A stretch of 64,000 bases of DNA from Bacteroidota bacterium. GTDB lineage: Bacteria > Bacteroidota > Bacteroidia > NS11-12g > UBA955. Positions 45,701 to 55,249 of this stretch are shown piece by piece. A program made the position numbers and the translations under genes. Each line of letters opens with the position of its first letter. The stretch's first letter is position 1. The notes below the pieces were generated by a model. The model saw only the letters and a list, made by a program, of their open reading frames with translations, searched no databases and was not told the DNA's origin. The stretch is taken from assembly GCA_030682255.1 (NCBI GenBank), contig JAUXOK010000026.1, positions 1 through 64,000 of the forward strand, given 5' to 3'.

Positions 45701-46553
45701 CTTGATAAAGAATGTCAATTTCCTCCTTTTTTTGAATAAGTAGATTTGCATAATCTTTAAGTAATGTTACTTTATTCAACATCATTCTTCGAATAATTCG
45801 CCTTTTGATGGTGTTCATTTTGTATGCACTAAAGTCAACCCCTGTTTCTTTGTGCAACAAGGTTAAAATAATTTTCAAATCTGGATTATGATTATCAATC
45901 AGGTCTTCCTCAGCGTTTTTATCGCCAATCGTTTTCACCAATGGATTTTTGCTCAGTCGGTTTAATTCTAAAGCGATATCTTTGGGAGATAACGTAAAAT
46001 CTACCACACCAGCGGCAATGGCAGAATGAGGCATGCTAGTAAATTTGGCTGTGTCATCTTGCGCAAAGGTAAGCCCACCCTCGTGCTTAATAGCTTTCAT
46101 ACCAATGGTTCCATCGCTAGCACTACCACTTAGAATAACACCAATTACCCTTTCTTTTTGCGCTGCTGCAAGCGAAGAGAAAAGAATATCAATAGAAATG
46201 GCTGCACTGCTATCTGAACGGGGGATTAATTTTATATGACCATCTGTTACCTCAATGCCCTTATTGTATGGAATTACAAACACATTATTGGGTTGTATTT
46301 TATCCATATCATCAATCTCTTGCACAATCATGCTAGTCTTTTTTGCCAAAATTTCTGACAGCATACTTTTGTGGTCGGGACTTAGATGTTGCACATAAAT
46401 AAATGCCATACCAGTGTCGGCAGGCAGATACCTCAAAAGTTCCATCATTGCCTCAAGCCCCCCAGCAGAAGCCCCAATGGCTACTACAGGAAAAGTATTT
46501 ACTTTAACATCTACTTTTGCAGTCGTTTTCTTTTTGGCTAAAGAGGCTTTCAT
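42765..46553 (-). CDS. CheB-CheR fusion hybrid histidine kinase
   Basis: The 1262-residue protein has the domains in order. CheB methylesterase is at 20-205 (VAIGASAGGLEA, VQHLSPDH, LSGSASDGTIGM: Ser-His-Asp). CheR methyltransferase is at 225-490 (TIKRRIIRRM, WVPACASGEEAYSIA, CCNLFIYFD). A PAS-like part and a long coiled coil with repeated SNEEL/LNEEL heptads lie at 670-750. A PAS domain follows at 755-870, HisKA (FLSNMSHEIRTPLNS), HATPase (NLLSNAVKFT, DTGIGVS, GTGLGLAIVKQL) and a receiver (IILMDLQMPEMNG). No chemoreceptor, CheA or CheW gene is nearby, so its signal and output are unknown. ATG start. Confidence 0.93.
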   Translation of the reverse strand: MKASLAKKKTTAKVDVKVNTFPVVAIGASAGGLEAMMELLRYLPADTGMAFIYVQHLSPDHKSMLSEILAKKTSMIVQEIDDMDKIQPNNVFVIPYNKGIEVTDGHIKLIPRSDSSAAISIDILFSSLAAAQKERVIGVILSGSASDGTIGMKAIKHEGGLTFAQDDTAKFTSMPHSAIAAGVVDFTLSPKDIALELNRLSKNPLVKTIGDKNAEEDLIDNHNPDLKIILTLLHKETGVDFSAYKMNTIKRRIIRRMMLNKVTLLKDYANLLIQKKEEIDILYQDLLINVTSFFRDTDTHKYLKETIFPKLLKKKTLGDTLRIWVPACASGEEAYSIAMILLEIQESKSSLLPIQIFATDLSVQAINKARIGHYSLQELESVSPKRIQRFFVKSEGGFRVNKAVRDMCVFAQHNILRDPPFSRLDFISCCNLFIYFDIPAQKKTVNTFHYALNEDGFLMLGKSENISQSVNLFTAFNKKYKVFSRKINSGSRTLPALLPRFSQQSAIEIIIPNKNKTKQNYAINQNGLDNAIDALLVSDFMPASVVINHQMEIVQFRGSTDLFLTHPKGKPTFNILKMARPEIAFELRNAITKVIKTKQPYRKSGIEMNASNSETALRIMSLEIVPLKNDVMNNDMEEPLLLVVFKEHEQIESFFLNPQSGNKGASLAKDRRIKKLELELAAAQADALEIAMEHEAFTEELQSSNEEVVSSNEELQTLNEELETSKEEIESANEELTTTNQELQTRNDLLNEAYEYADALLSTLHEPMLVLDKNLRVKSANESFYNAFYVNRDETEGVLLYDLGNKQWDIPRLRELLDDILPRNTDLRDFEISHMFPSIGEKTMLLNARRIIQKMNQEELILLAISDVTKNKLFEKELMDAKINAENATKSKQQFLSNMSHEIRTPLNSILGFTSVLMKSQIAADQKEFVQAIHTSGKSLNLLINDILDLAKVDAGRMTFENQPFEIRKSIRSILHSFYLKIKEKNLEIVKEFDSKIPLIVLGDSVRLNQILLNLLSNAVKFTHKGKISVSLTLLKEVDENVIIEFAVTDTGIGVSSNKIDAIFNVFEQAEIGTANTYGGTGLGLAIVKQLIESQGGSISLKSKIGVGSTFKFSMPFGKTNIKAEEDEEIETLVIDKAIKGLKVLVAEDFELNKLLIKIILTDFGFDFDIVDNGKLAIEKLVNNNYDIILMDLQMPEMNGFEATEHIRQVMKSQIPIIALTADVTTADVSKCQEFGMNGYISKPINESLLYNKIVKLVKGKN

Positions 46554-46944
46554 TGAAAAGTATATGGTTTAAGATTAAAAGCAATCATCATACGAAGATA
46601 GACTTATATAATTGTAAACTACTATGAAATTGGTTTTATATTAATGAGATTGGTTTGTGATAATTTTCTGCATTACACTTAAATTAAATTGCCGTTAATT
46701 TACTTTAACAATAAACATTTCTCACTAAGGCTGACTTATGTGATTGGAGGCAAAGAATAAACCTAGTTACAACAAGGCAATATTTAATAATTTGGGGATT
46801 TGTTAAAAATGGACTTTATTTGCAAAAGCTAAACTGAAATATTGAGAATAAATCATCCATTTAAAAAGTTCTATTTATGTTTTTTGGAGAAAATTTTACC
46901 ATTCCATGGACGTTAGCATAAATTTCAAAACAAAATATAACCTA
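46554..46944. other. Intergenic region between divergent genes
   Basis: About 390 bp without a gene, between the hybrid kinase (minus) and the T9SS cargo gene (plus). A weak TTTATTTG lies near 46810. An in-frame ATG at 46906 exists upstream of the chosen start but gives no signal peptide. I see no terminator or large repeat. Confidence 0.55.
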
Positions 46945-49638
46945 ATGAAAAAAATAATTCTACTCCTATTAACTTCAATTCAAATAATTACCTACGCACA
47001 ATTGCAAGATTTTGATTCTGGAGTTTTCCCGCCTACAACTCCAAATGTAATTACAAACCCTATATGGTCAGGGGGCACTTCATCAGGCAATCCAGCAACA
47101 TGGTATCGAAGTGATGACGTTGTTGTTAATGGCACTTTTGGCAATGACGGACTAAACAATGGCTTTGGTGGAACGGGCAATTGTGTAATTCTATATTCTA
47201 ACAGATTAGATGGTTATAATCCTTTTTTTGAAGTAGATATGATTATTAACAATGTTGACATGTCTTCTTATTCCTCACCCATGTTAAAATTCTATATTAA
47301 ACATCCTGATGGGGGTGAAGAAATTGAGATTGCAGCAAGTGACTCGGGGGGAACATATTCAGTTCTACAAACATTTTCTTCGAACTACAGCAATTGGACA
47401 TTAGTTTCAGTTGATTTATCTTCATATGGCAATTCGACCGATGTATCAATTCGATTCAGAGGAAAGGAATCTTCGCCTTTCAGTGCAGATATGATAAATG
47501 TGGGTATTGACAATATTGAGATAATTGAACAGACTAATATGGCTTACCTTTCATCAACAACTTCTCATGTAAATTGCGGATTAAAACAAGGTTACAACAA
47601 TCAAGCAATTATGAAGATTGAAGTAGTAACTCAAGGAACACTAAATCCAATTGATTTAACTAAATTAGTGATGAATACAAGCGGATCATCAGATGATTGC
47701 AATGATGTAAGATTGAAGAAAATTTATTATACTGGAACAAGCAATAGTTTTAGCACAATTAATCTAATTGGCTCCACTGAACTTACGGGTACATACACCA
47801 TCAATAGCAAAATAAACCTAAGTGAAGGCACTAATTATTTTTGGTTAGCTTGTGATATTTCTGATTCAGCTACATTATCAGATACTGTTGATGCTGAATG
47901 TGTTAACATAGTTGTAAATGGGAATACAGAAACACCAACAATTACTGCACCAATTGGCAGCCTTGCTATAAATAACACTGGAATTTTTGTAGTTAGCAAT
48001 CTCAACAATACTGGTGCAGGCTCTTTTAGAGATGCCATTAATTCAGCTTCAGCATATAATTGCGGAGATGCCATTGTAGATGCATCGGGAGTTTCGGGAA
48101 TAATTAACTGGAACAGCCAAATAAACCTAAACACAAATCACAACATTTCGATAATTGGGTCAGGGCCTAATAATCTAACAATTAGGGGAACCCCTGGGGG
48201 ATTTATGTATCATTATGGAGAGGGTTCAATACAAATAGAAGGTTTTCATTTTACAAAATTTTCATCAGGGGTAGTTGGACAAGCTATAATTTACAAGCCA
48301 AACTCTGCAGGGGATATTCATATAAAGAATTGCAACGTTGATTCAAATACTGTTAGATTTCTATATATTCCAAATAGCTCAGGGGATTTAATCATAGAAA
48401 ACAGCACATTTTCTAATAACACTAATAGTATTCAATCGGGGGTTATGTATATTGCTAATATGGGCGGGAGCATAAAACTATCAAATAGCACATTCTACAA
48501 CAATTATTCAGCTGAATATGCTGGAGTAATGTATGTAGCTAATGTTTCAGGGGGGCTATTCATTGAAAATTGCACTTTCATGAATAATTCATGCTTGCAA
48601 AGTTTTGGTGGAGCAATTAGGGCAGCAAATGCATCACCCGTAGTTCTTAACACCACTTTTGAAAACAATACACCCAATGAATTTTTCGGAAGTTTGTCTA
48701 TGAATTACTCACATATGAGTAATACCTCCTCTGCTAATATTTCAGGAGCAAATAACATCCTAAATGTATCTGGAGGTTTATCGGCATTGGGCAATAATGG
48801 CGGAAAAACACCTACCTGTTCAATAAATACAGGTTCTATATTAATAAATGCAGGAACAACAAACCTTATCTACGATCAAAGGGGATATGGCAGACCAAAC
48901 ATGAGTGACATAGGGGCATATGAGTTTAATGGCGCTCAAGATGTTACAGCGCCTGTTCCTGATTCAGCAACCCTATCTGATGTTAATTATTGTTTTTCTG
49001 TTTTTGCTCTAACAGCTCCAACAGCAACAGATGATTTTGCTTCCACTGTTAATGTATCAAACGATGCTTGCTTGCCAATCACGACTCCGGGAACAACAGT
49101 TGTAACCTGGACTTTTGACGATGGCAATGGAAATACAATTACCAAAACTCAGAATATAATCAATACCACTATAAATACATCTACAACACTAACTGGATCG
49201 AACATTTCATCAAATGCGATTGATGCATCCTATCAATGGTTAGACTGCAACAATAATTATGCTGTTATTAGTGAGGAAACAAAAGCTACTTACACGCCTT
49301 CCGCTAATGGCAGTTATGCTGTTAAACTAACAAAAAATGGGTGTATAGACACGTCTTCATGTGTTACGATTTCCAATTTAGGCATCATTGAAAACAGTTT
49401 TGGCAAGAATTTAATATTGTATCCAAATCCAACCAATGGAAGTTTATCGGTTGATTTAGGCGAATTTATGGGTTCTATAAAAATTAATATAACTGATATA
49501 AGTGGAAGACTAATTCAGACTTCAGAATTCATCAACACTCAGACCATTAATCTAAGTATTACTGAGCCATCTGGTATTTACATCCTTACTATAGAATCTG
49601 CTGGACATAAGGCTATTTTTCAAATTTTGAAAAATTAA
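46945..49638 (+). CDS. Large secreted multidomain protein with T9SS type A sorting domain
   Basis: From the ATG at 46945 (signal peptide KKIILLLLTSIQIITYAQ) the protein has 897 residues. Domains: a jelly-roll segment (FDSGVFPPTTP to about 200); a BNR-associated N-terminal-type domain (TSHVNCGLKQGYNNQAIMKI, GTNYFWLACDISD); a right-handed beta-helix of about 300 residues with Asn/Ser-rich short rungs (NCTFMNNSCLQSFGGAIRAA); an HYR-like module (TVVTWTFDDGNGN); an Ig-like module (YQWLDCNNNYAVISEETK); and the type A sorting domain (ILYPNPTNGSLSVDLGE ... GIYILTIESAG). It is probably surface-attached and carbohydrate-directed, but no catalytic residues can be assigned. Confidence 0.87.
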   Translation: MKKIILLLLTSIQIITYAQLQDFDSGVFPPTTPNVITNPIWSGGTSSGNPATWYRSDDVVVNGTFGNDGLNNGFGGTGNCVILYSNRLDGYNPFFEVDMIINNVDMSSYSSPMLKFYIKHPDGGEEIEIAASDSGGTYSVLQTFSSNYSNWTLVSVDLSSYGNSTDVSIRFRGKESSPFSADMINVGIDNIEIIEQTNMAYLSSTTSHVNCGLKQGYNNQAIMKIEVVTQGTLNPIDLTKLVMNTSGSSDDCNDVRLKKIYYTGTSNSFSTINLIGSTELTGTYTINSKINLSEGTNYFWLACDISDSATLSDTVDAECVNIVVNGNTETPTITAPIGSLAINNTGIFVVSNLNNTGAGSFRDAINSASAYNCGDAIVDASGVSGIINWNSQINLNTNHNISIIGSGPNNLTIRGTPGGFMYHYGEGSIQIEGFHFTKFSSGVVGQAIIYKPNSAGDIHIKNCNVDSNTVRFLYIPNSSGDLIIENSTFSNNTNSIQSGVMYIANMGGSIKLSNSTFYNNYSAEYAGVMYVANVSGGLFIENCTFMNNSCLQSFGGAIRAANASPVVLNTTFENNTPNEFFGSLSMNYSHMSNTSSANISGANNILNVSGGLSALGNNGGKTPTCSINTGSILINAGTTNLIYDQRGYGRPNMSDIGAYEFNGAQDVTAPVPDSATLSDVNYCFSVFALTAPTATDDFASTVNVSNDACLPITTPGTTVVTWTFDDGNGNTITKTQNIINTTINTSTTLTGSNISSNAIDASYQWLDCNNNYAVISEETKATYTPSANGSYAVKLTKNGCIDTSSCVTISNLGIIENSFGKNLILYPNPTNGSLSVDLGEFMGSIKINITDISGRLIQTSEFINTQTINLSITEPSGIYILTIESAGHKAIFQILKN

Positions 49639-50125
49639 AACGTTTCACTAACATTTTGACTTTAATCCAAAAACACAAATCATTCATATTTGATAACAAA
49701 TCCCTTAAGAAATTACTTGTACTTACATTAGTGAAATATTTATCTTAAAGAGAGAATTTAAATGAGCACAAACAACCTAAAAATTGGGCTATTTGTAGAC
49801 ATTTTTTTATTTTATTAGAAATCGTAAATTACACCCTCAACAACAAATTACTGACCGATTTGCACTTTGAATATAAACTGAAACTAAAATTGACATTTTG
49901 AAAGAACAATATTGAATAAACTAATAAAGTATTTCACTTTGAAGGATGACAAAAATTTAAATTTAGCGAACGATAAGTTTAACAGAAATTATTAAAAGTG
50001 CTTTGGACTTAGTACTAAAGCAAAGACGATTTTTTTTAAAATTTTGGAGTCAAAAAATTCATTTCGAACAAGAAAGAGAATCCCAAAAGCGTCAAAAAAG
50101 CAAAATCATTTTTCCCTCTATATAC
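49639..50125. other. Intergenic region, no gene seen
   Basis: About 490 bp, A+T-rich, between convergent genes. An 80-codon plus-strand frame at 50003-50245 runs into the glycosyltransferase on the other strand and looks random. No stem-loop followed by a T-run was found. Confidence 0.55.
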
Positions 50126-51061
50126 CTAAAACCCAATTTTATCCTTTACGATATAAAGTGGCCTTTGTTTGATTTCGCCATAGATTCTGCCAACATAACC
50201 GCCAATGATGCCGAGCACCAAAAGAATAATGCCCCCTATGAGTAAAATGGCTATCATTAAAAATGTCCAACCTTCTACCCACGATTTGGTGAACAGACGG
50301 ATGTATAAGGAATAAACAATACCTACAAAAGCCGCTACTGAGGTTAGAAAACCCACAAAGGTGGCTATTTTAAGTGGTGTATTTGAAAAAGACAAGATGG
50401 CATCGCTGGCTAAACCTATCATTTTTTTGAGTGGATATTTGGTTTCCCCTGCATATCGACTGTCTCTGTCGTATTCTACAAAAGTTTGGTTAAAACCTAT
50501 CCATGCTACCATGCCTCTTACAAAACGATACGATTCACGCATTTTAAGAAACTGATTCAATGCTTGTCTGTCCATCAATCTGAAATCACCTGTGTCTTTT
50601 GGAATGTCTACATCGCTCAGTCGGTTGATGATTTTATAAAAATATTTGGCGGTCCAAAGTTTAAAACCGCTCTCTCCTTCCCTATCCTTTCGTTTGCCAA
50701 AAACCACATCAAATCCCTCAGACCATTTTTCTATCATAGCAAGCATAATACTTGGTGGGTCTTGTAAATCTGCGTCAATCACAATTGCGGCATCCCCTTG
50801 GCAATGGTCTAGCCCTGCTGTTATGGCTAATTGATGCCCAAAGTTTCTAGAAAAATTTAAACATTTGATGCGTTGATTGTTTTGAGCTGCTTGTTTAATA
50901 AGTTGCAAAGTTTGGTCTTTGCTTCCATCGTTAACAAAAATTAATTCAAAATCATAAGTTTCTGTGGGCAACTCCGACATGGTATCGGTTAGTCTTTTCA
51001 ATGTTTCAGGAAAAACAGCTTCCTCATTGAAACAGGGCACTATGACAGAAATTAATTTCAT
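50126..51061 (-). CDS. GtrB-like family 2 glycosyltransferase (polyprenyl-phosphate sugar transferase)
   Basis: The 311-residue protein has ISVIVPCFNEEAVFPETL, FELIFVNDGSKDQT, the DxD-containing VIDADLQDPPSIML and GDFRLMDRQALNQFL, then two C-terminal helices (LKIATFVGFLTSVAAFVGIVYSL; FLMIAILLIGGIILLVLGII). The layout matches GtrB/DPM1-like enzymes that load glucose or mannose onto undecaprenyl phosphate. It is the last gene of the bamD-to-GT2 run, 18 bp after pccB. ATG start. Confidence 0.87.
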   Translation of the reverse strand: MKLISVIVPCFNEEAVFPETLKRLTDTMSELPTETYDFELIFVNDGSKDQTLQLIKQAAQNNQRIKCLNFSRNFGHQLAITAGLDHCQGDAAIVIDADLQDPPSIMLAMIEKWSEGFDVVFGKRKDREGESGFKLWTAKYFYKIINRLSDVDIPKDTGDFRLMDRQALNQFLKMRESYRFVRGMVAWIGFNQTFVEYDRDSRYAGETKYPLKKMIGLASDAILSFSNTPLKIATFVGFLTSVAAFVGIVYSLYIRLFTKSWVEGWTFLMIAILLIGGIILLVLGIIGGYVGRIYGEIKQRPLYIVKDKIGF

Positions 51062-51079
51062 AAATTGGCTATAATGATA

Positions 51080-52642
51080 CTAAAGTGGAATGTTGCCATG
51101 TTTTTTTCTTGGCAAGTTTTTAACTTTATTTTCAAGCATTTTAAATGCTGTAATGAGTTTGGTTCTGGTATTTTCAGGGAAAATCACTTCATCAATAAAA
51201 CCTCTCTCTGCGGCTCTGTATGGATTGGCAAAAATTTCGGCATACTCAGCTTCTTTTTCTTTCCAAGCTTGTTCTGGATTAGATGCTGTTGTAATGTCTT
51301 TTTTGAAAACAATTTCAGCAGCTCCTTTGGCTCCCATCACGGCAATTTCGGCATTGGGCCAAGCAAAATTCATATCAGCACCAATGTGTTTACTGTTCAT
51401 AACATCATAAGCACCACCGTAAGCTTTTCTGGTAATAACAGTAATTCGAGGCACTGTGGCTTCGCTAAAAGCATATAATAATTTAGCCCCATTGGTGATA
51501 ATAGCATTCCATTCTTGGTCTGTTCCGGGTAAAAAACCAGGTACATCTTCTAAAACCAACAAAGGAATATTAAAGGCATCGCAAAAGCGAACAAATCTTG
51601 CGCCTTTTGTAGATGAATCAACATCTAAAACACCAGCTAATGACGCTGGATTGTTGGCAACAATACCGATACTTCTACCGGCTAACCTAGCAAAACCTAC
51701 AACTATATTTTCCGCAAAGTTCTTATGTACTTCATAAAAACTGTTGTCGTCAACTATGCCTTCTATCACTTCCCTCATATCATATGGTTGATTGGCATTT
51801 TCAGGAATAATATTTTTTAAGACATCACGCGTTTCATCTTGCGTGGTATAAGGCAATGCCATTGCTTTTTCTTCGCAATTTTGTGGCATATAACTTAACA
51901 TGGATTTGATACCATTTAAACATTCTATTTCGTTGGCAAAGGCAAAATGTGCCACACCCGACTTTGTAGAATGAACAGATGCACCACCCAATTGTTCGCT
52001 AGTCACCTCTTCGTTGGTAACGGTTTTTACAACGTTTGGCCCTGTTACAAACATATAGCTTGTGTTTTCTACCATGGCAATAAAATCTGTGATAGCTGGA
52101 GAATAAACTGCTCCACCTGCACATGGCCCCATGATGGCTGAAATCTGTGGAATAACGCCACTGGCAATGGTATTTCTATAAAAAATATCCGCATAACCAC
52201 CCAAAGAAACAACACCTTCTTGAATCCTTGCACCACCACTATCGTTTAAACCAATTACAGGGGCTCCGTTTTCAAGCGCTAAATCCATTATTTTACAAAT
52301 TTTTTCGGCATGTGTCTCGCTCAGTGAACCGCCAAAAACGGTAAAGTCTTGTGAAAAAACATAAACCAAACGCCCATTGATAGTTCCAAAACCTGTCACA
52401 ACACCATCGCCTAAAAATCGCTGTTTCTCCATACCAAAATCATTGCTTCGGTGTAAAACAAAAGCACCAATTTCATTAAAACTGTTGTCATCTAATAAAA
52501 AATGAATACGTTCTCTTGCCGTTAATTTCCCTTTGCTGTGTTGAGACTTGATTCTGTCTTCACCACCACCAATCAAACTTTCTTGGATTTTCTTTTCTAA
52601 CAATTCTCTCTTATTCATATCTTGTTGAGCGGTACTACTCAT
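51080..52642 (-). CDS. pccB: Acyl-CoA carboxylase carboxyltransferase (propionyl-CoA carboxylase beta-type)
   Basis: It transfers a carboxyl group from biotin to propionyl- or acetyl-CoA. The 520-residue protein shows both crotonase-like halves: [65 protein letters not shown] in the N-half, and [38 protein letters not shown] in the C-half. Length fits PccB (about 510-540). The biotin carboxylase partner is not in the window. ATG start, 56 bp after aroB. Confidence 0.92.
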   Translation of the reverse strand: MSSTAQQDMNKRELLEKKIQESLIGGGEDRIKSQHSKGKLTARERIHFLLDDNSFNEIGAFVLHRSNDFGMEKQRFLGDGVVTGFGTINGRLVYVFSQDFTVFGGSLSETHAEKICKIMDLALENGAPVIGLNDSGGARIQEGVVSLGGYADIFYRNTIASGVIPQISAIMGPCAGGAVYSPAITDFIAMVENTSYMFVTGPNVVKTVTNEEVTSEQLGGASVHSTKSGVAHFAFANEIECLNGIKSMLSYMPQNCEEKAMALPYTTQDETRDVLKNIIPENANQPYDMREVIEGIVDDNSFYEVHKNFAENIVVGFARLAGRSIGIVANNPASLAGVLDVDSSTKGARFVRFCDAFNIPLLVLEDVPGFLPGTDQEWNAIITNGAKLLYAFSEATVPRITVITRKAYGGAYDVMNSKHIGADMNFAWPNAEIAVMGAKGAAEIVFKKDITTASNPEQAWKEKEAEYAEIFANPYRAAERGFIDEVIFPENTRTKLITAFKMLENKVKNLPRKKHGNIPL

Positions 52643-52698
52643 ATTATTAAATTATTGGGTTGCAAATTAATGTTTTTTTTGGGTTAAAATATACAGTT

Positions 52699-53697
52699 TT
52701 AGAAATTCAAATTTTCTAATGAAACCTCAATGCCCCATTTGCCTTTTCCAATTGCAGTTGGCAAAGAAAATACAATACCATCCTTATGATTTTTCTTATC
52801 TTTTTTCAAAAAGGGCTTCAATCCAATAAATTCCATTTCTGTTATTGCCTCTATTTTCAATTGTTTATGTATCGTTGCTTTCATCGCATTGGCGTCTTGA
52901 ATATTCAAATAACCTAATTGTTGTGCTAAATCAATTTCATAAAGAATCCCTTTAGCTACTGCAACACCATGCAAAATGGGTTGATGAATAGACAAATACC
53001 AAGATTCTAAAGCATGCCCGATGGTGTGTCCAAAGTTGAGCAATTGTCGGATATTTTGGTCTTTAAAATCCAAAGCAGTGATTTCATTTTTAAGCGTAGA
53101 ACAAGTTTTGATGATTTCAATCAAACTTTGATGATTTAAAATGTCGTTGTATAAATCTTCGTTGTAAATAATCCCCATTTTAATGATTTCTGCCCAAGCG
53201 CTATTCAATTCATTTTTTGGAAGAGTATCTAAAAACTGAGGTGAAATAAAAACTGCTTGAGGCAAATTAAACACACCAATAAAATTTTTCAAATGATTAA
53301 AATCCACTCCGTTTTTGCCCCCAATTGCAGCATCTACCATCGCCATCAAAGTAGTTGGGATATTTACAAACCGAATACCTCTTTGATAAATTGAAGCTGC
53401 AAAACCACCAATATCTGAAACTACTCCCCCACCCAAATTAACTAAAATACTGTTTTTTTGCATGCCAAATTCTGACATTTTGGCAATGATATTTTCTAAT
53501 TGCTGATATGTTTTAAAAGATTCTCCAGCTTTAATTTCAATAACTTGTACATCCGTTGAATTTAAAAATGGCAAACAAAACTGTTTGGTATTTTCATCTA
53601 CTAAAAAAACGCAATGTGATAATTGATTGGCAAAGCAATAGCCTTCAAAATCTGAGGCTATATCATGGGTATGAATGATGTCTGAGACAAGACTCAT
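52699..53697 (-). CDS. aroB: 3-dehydroquinate synthase
   Basis: Second step of the shikimate pathway (DAHP to 3-dehydroquinate), NAD- and zinc-dependent. The 332-residue protein, a little short for the family (about 350-360), has NLGGGVVSDIGGFAASIYQRG, IPTTLMAMVDAAIGGKNGVDF, the zinc Glu in ELNSAWAEIIKMGI and the zinc His residues in LNFGHTIGHALE. Its ATG overlaps the porD stop (ATGA). Confidence 0.95.
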   Translation of the reverse strand: MSLVSDIIHTHDIASDFEGYCFANQLSHCVFLVDENTKQFCLPFLNSTDVQVIEIKAGESFKTYQQLENIIAKMSEFGMQKNSILVNLGGGVVSDIGGFAASIYQRGIRFVNIPTTLMAMVDAAIGGKNGVDFNHLKNFIGVFNLPQAVFISPQFLDTLPKNELNSAWAEIIKMGIIYNEDLYNDILNHQSLIEIIKTCSTLKNEITALDFKDQNIRQLLNFGHTIGHALESWYLSIHQPILHGVAVAKGILYEIDLAQQLGYLNIQDANAMKATIHKQLKIEAITEMEFIGLKPFLKKDKKNHKDGIVFSLPTAIGKGKWGIEVSLENLNF

Positions 53698-54611
53698 GAC
53701 TTAATTTTATCGTAAAACGCTTTGTTAGCAGGATCCATCCTGGAGAGTAATTCCATTGCTTTGAGTTGTTCAGCAGCAGGTGCACCCTTAAATATCTCGA
53801 TTAATTCTTTATATTTGGCATTAAAAAACACCTTGATAAGCATGGAATTAGGGAACATCCTTGTTAATTCCTGAAAACTTTCCAATGATTTGTATACTTC
53901 GTCTCTGCCTTTGTTGACATCCTTGTGCATATAATCCAAACCGTTCAAATGATATTGATACAAAGCTTTGCGAATTGGCAAGTATCTTTCGCTTGTTAAA
54001 TTATCAATTAAATAATATCTATTTTTTAGACTTTGTCCATCATTTGGGCGCCATCCACCAATGGATTGACTGGCATTGAGAATTTCTCTGGCTTTTAAAT
54101 AAAAGGGACTACCAGATTCAGAAGAGTAAGTATCATAATGGATACCAACAATGGTATTGACATAAAAACCTAAAATACCTGTAAGGTTATATACGTTAGC
54201 ATTGGGTTGATATTCCATAGCCTGAAATTCTTGGTATTGGAAATTAAAATCGTTATCCAATTGATTGAACATCACAGTGGTATACGTACTTCCAAAAACT
54301 GGTCTTGTAGACTGAATTTGAATGGTGCCCTCAAATTGATAAGTATTCATGTCATATTTTGTAATATCAATCAACATGTTGATTTTAATACGTTCGATAG
54401 GTGTAAATTTATCTTCGCACCACAAGCGTTGATTCACAAATTGCAGAATAGAATTTTGAAGGGATGTAAAAATCTGTGTGTTGGTAACCTGAACTTTCGG
54501 ATGAATGATAGATACAGTGGCTTCAACATCTTGTGCTATCAATAAGTTTGACTTAGTACTGAATGTTAAAGCAAGTAAAATTATTAATTTTAGAAATTGT
54601 CTGAAATACAT
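53694..54611 (-). CDS. porD: PorD-like type IX secretion protein (DUF4835)
   Basis: The 305-residue protein has a signal peptide (FLKLIILLALTFSTKSNLLIAQ). The DUF4835 pattern is visible: EATVSIIHPKVQVTNTQIF, QFVNQRLWCEDKFTPIERIK, STRPVFGSTYTTVMFN and LTGILGFYVNTIVGIHYDT. The family is annotated as PorD, linked to T9SS function, and sits downstream of coaBC in many Bacteroidota, as here. This supports an active T9SS exporting the five cargo proteins in the window. It overlaps coaB by 22 bp and aroB by 4 bp. Confidence 0.88.
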   Translation of the reverse strand: MYFRQFLKLIILLALTFSTKSNLLIAQDVEATVSIIHPKVQVTNTQIFTSLQNSILQFVNQRLWCEDKFTPIERIKINMLIDITKYDMNTYQFEGTIQIQSTRPVFGSTYTTVMFNQLDNDFNFQYQEFQAMEYQPNANVYNLTGILGFYVNTIVGIHYDTYSSESGSPFYLKAREILNASQSIGGWRPNDGQSLKNRYYLIDNLTSERYLPIRKALYQYHLNGLDYMHKDVNKGRDEVYKSLESFQELTRMFPNSMLIKVFFNAKYKELIEIFKGAPAAEQLKAMELLSRMDPANKAFYDKIKS

Positions 54612-55249
54612 TGTAAAATATCTTGGGCTACTTCGTTTTTTGTTTTTAATGAATATTCAAATATAAGACCATTTTTTAATATGATAGAAATTTTATTTGT
54701 ATCATATTTAAAACCAGCACCATTGTCATTGAGGGAATTCAAAATAATGGCGTCCCCATTTTTATCGGCTAGTTTTTTTCGAGCATTTTCCAATTCATTA
54801 TTGGTTTCAAGAGCAAAACCAATTAATATTTGATGTTTAGACTTTTGTTCACCAAGTGTTTTGAAAATATCAGGATTTTTAACCAACTCAATAGTTAACT
54901 CATCCTCTTTCTTTTTTATTTTACTTTCACTAAATGATTTAGGTCTATAATCCGCAACAGCCGCAGACATAACAGCTATATCAGAGTTTGAGAAAAATTT
55001 CAATGCTTCGTCTCTCATTTCGATAGCAGAAACAACAGCGATTAATTGAATATTTGGATGTTCAATAGTTAAGCATGTTGGACCAGCAATTAAAACAACC
55101 TCAGCTCCATTTTCGGCAAATGTTTTGGCTAGAGCAAAACCCATTTTACCAGTCGAAAAGTTGCCTATAAACCTGACAGGGTCGAGCTTTTCATAAGTAG
55201 GACCGGCTGTTATTAATATTTTCTTATTTTGAAAGTAAAGATTGTTCAA
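54590..55249 (-). CDS. coaB: Phosphopantothenate-cysteine ligase half of CoaBC
   Basis: It joins 4'-phosphopantothenate to cysteine in coenzyme A synthesis. The 219-residue protein has NKKILITAGPTYEKLDPVRF, IGNFSTGKMGFALA, MSAAVADYRPKSFSESKIKK and the NDNGAGFKYDTNK segment. In most bacteria this domain is the C-terminal half of one CoaBC chain. Here the frame is +1 relative to coaC, with a 26-bp overlap; the only start is a TTG at 55249. Dropping a single T at 55226 (plus-strand A) would fuse the halves as SLLSKKKILITAGPT. Confidence 0.88.
   Translation of the reverse strand: MNNLYFQNKKILITAGPTYEKLDPVRFIGNFSTGKMGFALAKTFAENGAEVVLIAGPTCLTIEHPNIQLIAVVSAIEMRDEALKFFSNSDIAVMSAAVADYRPKSFSESKIKKKEDELTIELVKNPDIFKTLGEQKSKHQILIGFALETNNELENARKKLADKNGDAIILNSLNDNGAGFKYDTNKISIILKNGLIFEYSLKTKNEVAQDILQCISDNF

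Noticed and set aside
50003-50245. 80-codon plus-strand frame
   Set aside because: Half of it overlaps the C-terminal membrane part of the glycosyltransferase on the other strand; it has no RBS, promoter or domain pattern.
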